A stretch of 45,082 bases of DNA from a virus: positions 1 to 45,082 of the IMG/VR virus record IMGVR_UViG_3300027763_000093; one strand, 5' to 3'. Below are positions 1 through 7,550 of this stretch, piece by piece. Below the pieces are notes generated by a model, which made no database searches, had not been told where the DNA came from, and saw only the letters and a list, made by a program, of their open reading frames with translations. A program made the translations under genes and the position numbers. Every line of letters begins with the position of its first letter. Within the stretch, counting starts at the first letter, position 1.

Positions 1-16
1 TTAGCAAGGAAAAGAA

Positions 17-43
17 ATGAAAGTATACATTGGACAAAAATGA
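17..43 (+). other. Short leader-like ORF, MKVYIGQK then stop
   Basis: An ATG at 17 follows an AAGGA ribosome site at 6-10 and reads eight codons (MKVYIGQK) to a TGA at 41-43. The next gene probably begins at a TTG at 57 with a very similar peptide (MRVFIG). The first copy could be a leader peptide, a duplicated start, or the remnant of a frameshifted longer N-terminus. The stop overlaps the AAAGGA ribosome site of the next gene, so re-initiation is possible. Whether it is translated is unknown. Confidence 0.35.
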
Positions 44-56
44 AAGGAAAATAATC

Positions 57-608
57 TTGCGTGTTTTTATCGGACCTTATCGTCGACGTTGGTCGAGCCA
101 TATCCATTATGGTTATATGAACAAAAAGTATAATCACGACTGGACTGACAGCACCACAACGTTTGAGCACCTACTAGAGAAGTATGAAAACTTCTTGGAT
201 TGGATCTACAACAATACAATCAACAGAGTCTTTGACCTGTTTAAAGAACAAAAGATCAAGGTTCGTATTGATGACTATGATGTGTGGAGCATGGATGATA
301 CTCTTGCTCTTATCATTTTGCCTATGTTGAAGAAACTCAAACAACACAAGCACGGTTCAGCATATGTTGACAACGACGATGTTTCACCAGAGCTGCAGTA
401 TACACCAGATCCTGGAAATCCTGATAACCCAGACCATGACAACTTGATCGAGAAGCGTTGGACCTATGTGCTTGACGAGATGATTTGGGCATTTGAGTGG
501 AAACTTAAAAATGACTATTTGTATGACGACAGTTACAAAGACCTTCAAAAGCGGATGACCAACGGCTTCCGTTTGTTTGGAAAATATTATGAGTCTCTGT
601 GGGACTGA
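57..608 (+). CDS. Conserved hypothetical phage protein (MKVYIGPY-like family)
   Basis: A 184-residue soluble protein without membrane segments, rich in aromatic and acidic residues. The N-terminus (RVFIGPYRRRW) resembles a family of conserved hypothetical proteins I recall from marine T4-like phages that open with MKVYIGPY; no function is known to me. I prefer a TTG start at 57 because AAAGGA lies at 43-48 with suitable spacing and the family motif begins there. The open frame continues upstream to another TTG at 30, inside the leader-like ORF. The gene ends two bases before a convergent minus-strand gene. Coding status is strong; function is unassigned. Confidence 0.8.
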   Translation: MRVFIGPYRRRWSSHIHYGYMNKKYNHDWTDSTTTFEHLLEKYENFLDWIYNNTINRVFDLFKEQKIKVRIDDYDVWSMDDTLALIILPMLKKLKQHKHGSAYVDNDDVSPELQYTPDPGNPDNPDHDNLIEKRWTYVLDEMIWAFEWKLKNDYLYDDSYKDLQKRMTNGFRLFGKYYESLWD

Positions 609-610
609 GT

Positions 611-1252
611 TTATGAGTCAATGAACTCGTGATGGTTTAAGTAGAACTGACCAACTAAACTTTTATCTTTGGGCATCATTGGGTCGTCGGGGCCATCCCA
701 TCTCGTCGACTTCTTAATCATAAAGTGAATGTTCTTTGAATGAGCGAGATTGCGGGCTTTTTCTATATCTTGCTCATTAAACGAGAATGGAATGTATTGC
801 CAACGAATTCTAACATCGAATTCTTTTGAACCCATTTCAAGAATATCAATAACTTTCTCAAAATCTTCATCAGTAAAATTAACGCGATAACCGCCAACAC
901 TTCCGTAGTATCCATCGATCGCAAAGTTAACTTGGTCAGTGATGTCAAGCATCGCGAAAAGTTCGCGAAAGAATTCTTTAGTCTTTCCGGAACCATTAGT
1001 CGAGATCCAAACACTCTTACCCGCTGACTTTAGCTTCTTTACTATCCCAAGAAAGTTTGGGTGATATATTGGATCTCCATAAGAACCACTGAGGATGATC
1101 TTATTGAAATTAGAAGCGCAGTAGAAGTCGACAAGTTCCATAGTCATGTCGACGTTGGGCAGTTTCTCATTCTTTTTCATGATTGTGCGTTCACACTTGG
1201 GGCACTCGAGACGACATCTGGTAGTGAGTTCAAGAGATGCTGTTTTAGCCAT
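611..1252 (-). CDS. Radical SAM protein, core domain only
   Basis: Near its N-terminus the protein carries a CxxxCxxC motif (Cys13, Cys17, Cys20 in TRCRLECPKC), the [4Fe-4S] ligand set of radical SAM enzymes. The glycine-rich SAM-binding element appears as LSGSYGDP instead of GGEP. The protein has about 213 residues, so it holds little beyond the partial TIM barrel. The start at 1252 is chosen because ATGGCTAA overlaps the stop of the upstream gene and AGGA lies eight bases before it; a further in-frame ATG at 1270 is less likely. The upstream gene (1245-1592) supplies the auxiliary cysteine domain that the other radical SAM genes here carry in the same chain. The substrate is unknown. Confidence 0.88.
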   Translation of the reverse strand: MAKTASLELTTRCRLECPKCERTIMKKNEKLPNVDMTMELVDFYCASNFNKIILSGSYGDPIYHPNFLGIVKKLKSAGKSVWISTNGSGKTKEFFRELFAMLDITDQVNFAIDGYYGSVGGYRVNFTDEDFEKVIDILEMGSKEFDVRIRWQYIPFSFNEQDIEKARNLAHSKNIHFMIKKSTRWDGPDDPMMPKDKSLVGQFYLNHHEFIDS

Positions 1253-1592
1253 ATTCAATTTCCTGCCCATTAGTAATCATAAATGGATTTTCTTTACCCG
1301 CGTCGACTACCTGCTTCGAGCACTTGAGTTTACAAAACTTTGGTGCTTCTGATATGCCAGATTCTATGTTTCCAATCCACTCTAAAAAAGCTGGTTGTTT
1401 ATGGAACTTACCTAAGTCTGACACAGACTTTATTTTAAAGTCTTCGCCAGAAAAGATTAGTTCTTTAAATTTAGAATCGTATTGGGGAACATTGCAGCAT
1501 GGAACCCAGTGACCGGTTGCGGTGATCTGGTGTTCCCCATCAGTCTTGCATTTTGGGATTATTTGTGCGTTTCTCATAATAACCATTGACAT
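1245..1592 (-). CDS. Stand-alone SPASM/twitch-like auxiliary cysteine protein
   Basis: A protein of up to 115 residues with a Cys near the start, a GHWVPCCN motif, and a later pair in FCKLKC. The same spacing of cysteines (C, then CC, then a C-x-x-C-like pair) precedes the radical SAM core in the proteins at 2885, 3987 and 37235. I infer it binds an auxiliary iron-sulfur cluster or a peptide substrate and works with the radical SAM core at 611-1252, whose start overlaps its stop. The start is uncertain: ATGs lie at 1592, 1586 and 1577, and none has a good ribosome site. The 5' end overlaps the -35 box of a divergent promoter. Confidence 0.75.
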   Translation of the reverse strand: MSMVIMRNAQIIPKCKTDGEHQITATGHWVPCCNVPQYDSKFKELIFSGEDFKIKSVSDLGKFHKQPAFLEWIGNIESGISEAPKFCKLKCSKQVVDAGKENPFMITNGQEIEYG

Positions 1593-1614
1593 TTACCACT
1601 GTACTATATATACT
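1586..1614 (+). promoter_or_regulatory. Consensus sigma70-type promoter
   Basis: TTGACA at 1586-1591, a 17-base spacer, then TATACT at 1609-1614. It lies 20 bases before the tRNA-Arg gene and should drive tRNA-Arg, thyX and the genes behind them. The same TTGACAT-type element recurs at 23142, 33301 and 36869 and on the minus strand at 30549, so it is a genome-wide promoter class read by the host RNA polymerase. Confidence 0.82.
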
Positions 1615-1633
1615 TGTAATATAAGATTCTTAT

Positions 1634-1710
1634 GGTTCCGTAGCTCAGCTGGATAGAGCAAGAGATTTCTAATCTCAAGGTCGGAGGTTCGAATCCTCCC
1701 GGAATCACCA
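1634..1710 (+). tRNA. tRNA-Arg (anticodon UCU)
   Basis: A 77-base cloverleaf with an encoded CCA. The acceptor stem GGTTCCG/CGGAATC has one G-U pair. The D arm carries AGCTCAGCTGGAUAGAGC-like sequence, and the T arm is GGAGG-TTCGAAT-CCTCC. The anticodon loop TTTCTAA gives anticodon TCT, decoding AGA. The outermost anticodon-stem pair is an A/A mismatch. AGA is common in this AT-rich phage and likely rarer in a GC-rich alphaproteobacterial host, so the tRNA probably supplements the host pool. It is transcribed from the promoter just upstream, together with thyX, which starts 15 bases later. Confidence 0.95.
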
Positions 1711-1725
1711 TTATTGGAGACGTGA

Positions 1726-2385
1726 ATGAAAGTAGAAGTCGTAGCCGTTACTAAACCTAAAGATGATAATATTAGCGTAGATGAATTCATTGCCTATGTT
1801 GCAAGGGTTTCAAATCCAGATAATCAAAAAAATCATGAGTCTGCTCCAAAGCTTCTTAGTTACTTAATCAATAATGATCACTGGTCACCACTTGAGATGG
1901 CGCACGTAGTGATGGAAATTAATACTACACGTGACATTGCAAGACAGATTCTGCGACATCGTTCATTCTCATTCCAAGAGTTTTCTCAGCGTTATGCAGA
2001 TCCCACGAAAGACTTAGGTTTTGTTAGTCGCGAAGCTCGATTACAGGACTCAAAGAATCGTCAAAACTCGATTGAAACAGACGATGAAGAATTGCAGCAT
2101 CAATGGGCTGCGGCACAACAAACTGTAATTGCTATGGCCACCAAAGCATATGATTGGGCGATTAATCATAATATTGCTAAAGAACAAGCGCGAGTTGTGT
2201 TGCCGGAAGGATTGACTGTATCCCGCATGTATATGACTGGATCTGTTCGCTCATGGATTCATTATTGTCAACTTCGAATGGCGTCAGGCACGCAGAAAGA
2301 ACACCGAGAAGTAGCAACCGAGTGTTGGAATAATCTAATCTTGGAATTTCCATCGCTTAAAGAATTGAACCTAACTGAAAAATGA
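1726..2385 (+). CDS. thyX: Flavin-dependent thymidylate synthase ThyX
   Basis: Converts dUMP to dTMP with methylene-tetrahydrofolate and NADPH, using FAD. The ThyX signature RHRx7S is present as RHRSFSFQEFS followed by QRY. The length of 219 residues is normal for the family. The start ATG at 1726 follows GGAG. The gene sits directly behind tRNA-Arg and overlaps the next gene by ATGA, so it is part of a promoter-tRNA-thyX unit. It supplies dTMP for phage DNA synthesis, complementing the B12-dependent ribonucleotide reductase at 24277. I see no missing residues. Confidence 0.95.
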   Translation: MKVEVVAVTKPKDDNISVDEFIAYVARVSNPDNQKNHESAPKLLSYLINNDHWSPLEMAHVVMEINTTRDIARQILRHRSFSFQEFSQRYADPTKDLGFVSREARLQDSKNRQNSIETDDEELQHQWAAAQQTVIAMATKAYDWAINHNIAKEQARVVLPEGLTVSRMYMTGSVRSWIHYCQLRMASGTQKEHREVATECWNNLILEFPSLKELNLTEK

Positions 2386-2867
2386 TTACGTTTAAGAATA
2401 CTAAACTCATCGATAAACAGTCTTTTAAGCATTGCAAGTCACTGTCTGAATTCATTTTAGACAAGTTCTTTACGAAGCAGAAGCAATTAAAGATGCACAT
2501 TGACATTCACTTTGTTAAAGGATTGTTTGAAAATGAAAACAGCTTTGGTAATTGCGTATGGGAAGACGAACATCGCAGAGGTAATGAGTTTACAATTCAA
2601 ATTGAGCCAGAACAAAAGATTAACCTTCTGTTAAATACTATTGCGCATGAGATGATTCACGTAAAACAATGGGCAAAAGGCGAATACTACGAGCTCGTGT
2701 ATGAACCTAAAGTCTATAAGTTCAACGGAAAAAGAGTTGACTCTACTAAAATCGATTATTGGGATAGACCTTGGGAAATAGAAGCTAATGGTCGTGCAAT
2801 CGGACTAGTTGTTCAATGGGCTAAAAAAAATGAGATCTCTCATGAAGATTTAGTTTTTGATGGTTAA
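2382..2867 (+). CDS. SprT-like zinc metallopeptidase-domain protein
   Basis: A 161-residue protein with a clear HExxH zinc-protease motif (HEMIHVKQW) near residue 89. A downstream segment, WEIEANGRA, could give the third zinc ligand. The arrangement (TIAHEMIHVKQ, then E-A-x-x-x-A) fits the SprT/M78-like peptidase-fold proteins common in T4-like phages. The start overlaps the thyX stop as ATGA, implying coupled translation. There is no signal peptide, so it acts in the cytoplasm. The target is unknown; candidates include host DNA-binding proteins or phage assembly substrates, but this is inference. Confidence 0.8.
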   Translation: MITFKNTKLIDKQSFKHCKSLSEFILDKFFTKQKQLKMHIDIHFVKGLFENENSFGNCVWEDEHRRGNEFTIQIEPEQKINLLLNTIAHEMIHVKQWAKGEYYELVYEPKVYKFNGKRVDSTKIDYWDRPWEIEANGRAIGLVVQWAKKNEISHEDLVFDG

Positions 2868-2884
2868 TGTTTAGAAAGAAATAA

Positions 2885-4006
2885 ATGAAACCACTTTGCT
2901 ACGCACCATTTATTGGTATGTATGTATCTACTAAAAATGGATACGCGCCTTGTTGCGAATCAGAAACTTTTAAAGCCGCCGGTCCGAAGCAATTCTGGAC
3001 CGGCGAAGATTTATCTGCAATACGCAAAGACTTACTCGAAGGTAAGTTTCCAGATAGTTGCGCTATATGCATGAAGAAAGTTTCGCTTGGTTTGCAGAGC
3101 GATGTTGAATATTGGAATAATGAATATAACGCGCTTGAAAGGCCTGACATTTCGAAATTAACAGGACCGATGATTCTAGATTATAGACCATCGAACCATT
3201 GCAATCTAAAATGCAGAATGTGTGGACCTGGCGCGTCAAGTTCTATTGAAAATGAAGTCAAAGCTAATCCAGAACTTATTGAATGGTTTGGAAGACCTAA
3301 AGATGATCTTGATATACATGATCAAATGATTGAGTACATTCAAGAAATTAATTTGGTTAAAATTAAAATCATTGGCGGTGAACCAGCTATTGATCCTGGT
3401 ATATGGAAATTCATCGATGTTGTATCTAAATTTAATCCAAAACCAACATTAAAAATAACTACAAACGGAACTAGTTCAAATCCCAAATTTATTGAATTAC
3501 TTAATAGGTTTGAAAAGATTGTAATTACATTTAGCGTCGATGCAATTGGCGCCGAATACGATTATATAAGAACTAACGCTCGATGGAAAAAGACTGAGAA
3601 AAACATCTTAAATTTTATGCAAAACAAAAACAATAAATTTAGTTTTAATGTTGTTCTTACACCATTCAACATTTTTTCATTGAATCCACTCATAGACTGG
3701 TTTGACAGCCTAATGCTCAGTGGTCATAAATTCCAAGTAAACTTCATGGATTCTGACGATGCGGTGACTAGTCTATCTGCTATTCTTCCTGAGCATATTG
3801 ATGACGCACTTAACTCTTTAAATATGAAGAAGCTAAAGAACATAGATTGCGCTGAGCTTATGTACATACTAGAAAGTGCTTCATTTAACGAAAAAGCTCA
3901 CGCATCTTTCAAAGGATTTGCTGCTGCTTTAGACAAAGTCAGAAAAACTCACATCATCGATTTAGATCATAGGTTTAATAGTTACATTGAAAAAGCTCCC
4001 GTCTGA
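2885..4006 (+). CDS. Radical SAM protein with N-terminal auxiliary (twitch/SPASM-like) domain
   Basis: Residues 1-65 hold Cys5, the adjacent pair Cys23-Cys24 and the pair Cys59/Cys62, an auxiliary-cluster-like pattern. The radical SAM core follows with Cys106, Cys110 and Cys113 (HCNLKCRMC) and IIGGEP at about 163-167. Having the auxiliary domain first and the core second is the reverse of most SPASM enzymes. The enzyme should cleave SAM to a 5'-deoxyadenosyl radical; the substrate is unknown. The next gene overlaps its 3' end by 20 bases and encodes a paralogue, so the two may work as a pair. It is preceded by AGAAAGAAATAA but no strong ribosome site. Confidence 0.9.
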   Translation: MKPLCYAPFIGMYVSTKNGYAPCCESETFKAAGPKQFWTGEDLSAIRKDLLEGKFPDSCAICMKKVSLGLQSDVEYWNNEYNALERPDISKLTGPMILDYRPSNHCNLKCRMCGPGASSSIENEVKANPELIEWFGRPKDDLDIHDQMIEYIQEINLVKIKIIGGEPAIDPGIWKFIDVVSKFNPKPTLKITTNGTSSNPKFIELLNRFEKIVITFSVDAIGAEYDYIRTNARWKKTEKNILNFMQNKNNKFSFNVVLTPFNIFSLNPLIDWFDSLMLSGHKFQVNFMDSDDAVTSLSAILPEHIDDALNSLNMKKLKNIDCAELMYILESASFNEKAHASFKGFAAALDKVRKTHIIDLDHRFNSYIEKAPV

Positions 4007-5384
4007 TACATTCTGCATTCTTCCTTGGATTCACCTTAGCACAAGACCCGATGGTTTAATGCGCGTTTGCTGTACAGCAAACGCTTCATCCGTTGGGCCA
4101 ACTAATGATAAAATTCATGGCGGTCAGGTTGGCATTCTAAAAACTGAAAATGGAAAACCTAATAATTTAAACATCTCAGATTTTTTATCGAGCTGGAACT
4201 CTACGTATATGAAGAACATTCGAACGCAGATGCTCGATGGCGAAAAGCCCGCATCTTGCTTGAAGTGCTTCAAAGAAGAAGCATCCGGATATGTTAGCAA
4301 ACGCAAGTGGGAGACCGAGTATTGGTCAAAGCGTGTTGACATTGAAAGACTAGTTGACAATACTGAATGGGACGGATCCGTTCCTCCCGAGTTAGTATAC
4401 ATCGATCTTCGCTTTGGCAATAAATGTCAACTGGCTTGCGTGATGTGTAGTCCGCACGATAGTTCAAGTTGGATTAAAGATCACAAAACTATGTTTTCGA
4501 AAGTTAAGAACAAATCCCTTAAAGAGAATATGGCGTGGGATAATAAAGGTTCATATAATGGATCTAGTTATAATTGGCACAAGAATAACCCAACTTTCTG
4601 GAATCAATTCTACGAACAAATACCACACATGCAACAGATCTATTTTGCAGGTGGTGAGAGCACAATCATCGAAGAACATTATTCTATTCTAGAAAAATGC
4701 ATTGAGCTTGGTCATGCTAAGAATCTCGAGATTAGATATAACTCAAATGCTGTCGAATGGAGAGAAGATCTATTTGATCTATGGAAAGAGTTTAAACTCG
4801 TGAGGTTTCACTATTCAGTCGATGACATCTTTGCGAGAAATGAATATATCCGCTATCCGTCTAAGTGGGAGAGAACTCAGGAAGTTTTCCACATCCTTGA
4901 TAAAGAGTCGCCTGACAACACTGAAGTAACTATTGCATGTTCCGTTCAGTTCTTGAATGTTTACTACCTTCCTGAGTTTATCAAATGGAAACTTGAGCAG
5001 AACTTTCAAAAGATTAACGTCTTCCCACAAACGGGTGGTGGCGTAAACTTTCACTTCGTTTATCATCCTGCGCACCTTAACGTCAAAGTTTTACCCGCAT
5101 GGTTTAAAGCTGAAATAAGAAAGAAGTATGAGGAATTCATTCCATGGTGGGAAGCTAATTGGAAGCTCGGCGTCAAAGGCGACACGACTTTCGATGAATG
5201 GAGAGATAATAAGTATGGTGTTAAAACATTATACAGCATCCTCGATTTTATGGAAGCTGATGACTGGAGCGTACGCCTTCAAGAGACTAAAGAGTTTCTA
5301 CAATTATGCGATAACCAACGTGGAATAAGCTTTGCCGAAACGTTTCCGGAAATGAAAGATGTTTTCACTCGAAAAGATAAATAG
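3987..5384 (+). CDS. Radical SAM protein with N-terminal auxiliary domain (paralogue 2)
   Basis: A 465-residue protein. The auxiliary part shows FCILPW (Cys10), RVCC (Cys28-29) and CLKC (Cys91, Cys94). The core motif is CQLACVMC (Cys147, Cys151, Cys154) with a GGES version of the SAM-binding GGE. The start is a TTG at 3987 inside the previous gene; the first downstream ATG would remove the conserved FCILPW segment, so TTG is favoured. It is a clear paralogue of the protein at 37235, sharing CxLPW, RVCC-A, CxxC and the E-x-G-x-x-S-x-R stretch. The substrate is unknown. Confidence 0.9.
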   Translation: MKKLPSDTFCILPWIHLSTRPDGLMRVCCTANASSVGPTNDKIHGGQVGILKTENGKPNNLNISDFLSSWNSTYMKNIRTQMLDGEKPASCLKCFKEEASGYVSKRKWETEYWSKRVDIERLVDNTEWDGSVPPELVYIDLRFGNKCQLACVMCSPHDSSSWIKDHKTMFSKVKNKSLKENMAWDNKGSYNGSSYNWHKNNPTFWNQFYEQIPHMQQIYFAGGESTIIEEHYSILEKCIELGHAKNLEIRYNSNAVEWREDLFDLWKEFKLVRFHYSVDDIFARNEYIRYPSKWERTQEVFHILDKESPDNTEVTIACSVQFLNVYYLPEFIKWKLEQNFQKINVFPQTGGGVNFHFVYHPAHLNVKVLPAWFKAEIRKKYEEFIPWWEANWKLGVKGDTTFDEWRDNKYGVKTLYSILDFMEADDWSVRLQETKEFLQLCDNQRGISFAETFPEMKDVFTRKDK

Positions 5385-5412
5385 AGAATAAGATATTGTC
5401 TGGAGACACAGC

Positions 5413-6408
5413 ATGAAACTTTTTAAAGACTTTTTAGAAGAAGCTACTATTTTAGCCAGTGGGCAATCTGCCGAAAGACATACTGGAAAATACATCACGC
5501 CATATATTGCAGGTGGTTCTAAGCACGCAGAAGGTACACACACGATGGCTTCAAGTCATAGTGGAATCTCAGCCGGTGACAGCGTAACTATTCACAGTCA
5601 TAACGTAGATGAAAAAGGTGTTCATCACGTAGTTGTATCTAAGGCTGGGTCTAATCAAAAAGTCACTATCCCGACTAATAAGTTGAATAAACCAACCGTT
5701 GCAAATAACAAAGGTTTAGAGCAAGAAGGAAAGCTCGTATCTCATCTAAATAAACTTGGTCTTATGTCAGGCGGCGGTGCTGGTTCAACTGCGGGTAACG
5801 ACTTCCATCTGATCGATAAACGCGGTAATAAACAAAGTAAAATCCCCGGTTCTGCTGGTACACACTCTGAGAATGAATCTGGTCTTCATGGCGAACACAA
5901 ATCAGATATTAAAACTACCGCGTTTGGGCAGATCACATTGTCAAGACATCCGGAAACCGGAAAGTGGCACATTGACGATAAAGCTAGAGCAAAGCGTCCA
6001 GAATACGCTAAACACGTAGAGAACGCAACCGTTACTATTAATGGTAAAAAGAAGAATCTTTTACAACATCTCAATGACACGGAACCGCACGGTACATCGA
6101 ACAAGAGTGGATTCCATTCAGATCATACCGATCTTAGTCCAGCTCACTCTTATATGAGAGATCACCATGTAGATGCTGTGCACATCGATACGCATGGTAC
6201 CTATAGAGCAGGCATGAGTGAGAAGACAGATAGACATAAACTAGGGTTGCCAGCATTAAAAGGTGAGGGACGGTTTAGAGTTCGTCAGAAGACTGACAAC
6301 GCAAATAAAAGAACTGTTCAGTTTGGAATTACTAAACTCGATAAATCACCAATTAATATCGGCACCGATGAAGGTGCAAAAAACATAGCAAAGACGCTGG
6401 GACACTAA
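5413..6408 (+). CDS. Putative capsid-targeted protein with nuclease-like motifs
   Basis: The first residues, MKLFKDFLEE followed by Ala, resemble the capsid-targeting peptide of T4 internal head proteins (MKTYQEFIAE-A), where the prohead protease cuts after Glu. The remaining body of about 320 residues is rich in His, Lys and Gly. Between residues 103 and 176 I see a possible PD-(D/E)xK arrangement: Glu105, Asp130 in GNDFHLID, Glu161-x-Lys163 in GEHKSD, and Gln173 in FGQITL. This is my reading, not a database match. It is followed without a gap by a second protein of the same N-terminal type. A GGAG ribosome site precedes the ATG. It may be packaged and injected with the DNA. Confidence 0.78.
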   Translation: MKLFKDFLEEATILASGQSAERHTGKYITPYIAGGSKHAEGTHTMASSHSGISAGDSVTIHSHNVDEKGVHHVVVSKAGSNQKVTIPTNKLNKPTVANNKGLEQEGKLVSHLNKLGLMSGGGAGSTAGNDFHLIDKRGNKQSKIPGSAGTHSENESGLHGEHKSDIKTTAFGQITLSRHPETGKWHIDDKARAKRPEYAKHVENATVTINGKKKNLLQHLNDTEPHGTSNKSGFHSDHTDLSPAHSYMRDHHVDAVHIDTHGTYRAGMSEKTDRHKLGLPALKGEGRFRVRQKTDNANKRTVQFGITKLDKSPINIGTDEGAKNIAKTLGH

Positions 6409-7542
6409 ATGCTCACCTTTCAATCATTCATTACAGAAGTCAAAGCCGTTGGCACTTCAATTGAAAGTGAGCAACTAGGCCATCTCACTCATGCTAAAGC
6501 TATTGAACACGAATCACCTCAGCATCATATGCTTGGGCACGATCTAATTCGTCAATTTCACAATGCAAGAATGGGAAAATCTAACCCGGTAAAAGCCTCA
6601 CTTAAAACTGATGGCGGTGCATCTATTCACATTATCCATGACGAAAAAGGCGTGGGGGTTTCTGACAAACACAGGTTTGTGCGCGGCGTAGTTGCTCGTA
6701 CCCCAGAAGAGATTGATAAACACTTTGGTCACGCACCAGGATATGCAGCTGCTCTCAAACATGTTCTCACGCATGGTCACGAAGTAGTTAATAAAGGTCA
6801 CCACGTACAAGGTGATATGCTTTATACGCCTTCTGATGAGACTACCAAAAGAGGCGAACACACGTCTATGACGCCTAATAGGATTACCTATAAGGCTAAG
6901 ACTAAAGCTCCTCTGGGTATAGCTCTTCATACCGAATATAAAGATGGTAAGGCACAAGCACTTTCTAAAGGCGCTACTAAGAAGTCGCCTAATATCTTTA
7001 CACCTGAGCACGAGTATCATCCAGAGCCGAGCACCTATTCTGAGAAAGATCGTGCAGCAACTGAGCATCACCTGAATGCGGCTAAAGCACTTTTGACTGG
7101 TCACACCTCAAAGCACCTCACGCCTGAGCATCAGATGCACTTTGCAACCTATATTAATAGAACTACCCGTAAAGGCGAGACTCCATCTGTAAATGGATAC
7201 AAGAAGCACCTTGAAGGTGAAGGTACTAAAGCAGCGGGTAAAGTAAAGACTCCAGCTGCTAAAGAAAGAAAAGTTGCTGAGCATGCATCTTTAATATCTC
7301 ACGTTGATAAGAACGCTAGTCACTTTCAACGGTCTCTCGATATTCACCACCATCTTGAGCAAGCTACTGAACATGTTCTTAAAGGCGTTGAACACCCGGA
7401 TATGCAAACACATATTGATGGTAAAAAATCAGCCGGCGAAGGCATCGTTCTTCAGAAAGCTGGACGTCCTATTGCTAAGTTAGTTCCTAAAACAGTGTCA
7501 AATGCAATCTTGAACAATACAAGATTTAAAAAGCCAGAGTGA
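6409..7542 (+). CDS. DUF6267-like protein, capsid-targeted, ligase-like motifs
   Basis: Opens with MLTFQSFITE-V, again like a capsid-targeting and cleavage peptide. The order of conserved blocks matches DUF6267 proteins that I recall from cyanophages: KTDGG (residues 66-70), GVGVSDKHRFV, VQGDMLYT (133-140), TPNRITYK and a lone hydrophobic block with LHTEY. The KxDG block, the later EGIVL at 344-348 and the lysine at 357 resemble motifs I, IV and V of nucleotidyltransferases such as RNA and DNA ligases. Function is not established; a ligase-like fold is inference. It directly abuts the preceding nuclease-like gene. Confidence 0.78.
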   Translation: MLTFQSFITEVKAVGTSIESEQLGHLTHAKAIEHESPQHHMLGHDLIRQFHNARMGKSNPVKASLKTDGGASIHIIHDEKGVGVSDKHRFVRGVVARTPEEIDKHFGHAPGYAAALKHVLTHGHEVVNKGHHVQGDMLYTPSDETTKRGEHTSMTPNRITYKAKTKAPLGIALHTEYKDGKAQALSKGATKKSPNIFTPEHEYHPEPSTYSEKDRAATEHHLNAAKALLTGHTSKHLTPEHQMHFATYINRTTRKGETPSVNGYKKHLEGEGTKAAGKVKTPAAKERKVAEHASLISHVDKNASHFQRSLDIHHHLEQATEHVLKGVEHPDMQTHIDGKKSAGEGIVLQKAGRPIAKLVPKTVSNAILNNTRFKKPE

Positions 7543-7550
7543 TTTGAATA

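Noticed and set aside
1593-1790. Minus-strand ORF across the tRNA gene
   Set aside because: It is a shadow of tRNA-Arg and the start of thyX; no ribosome site or family match.
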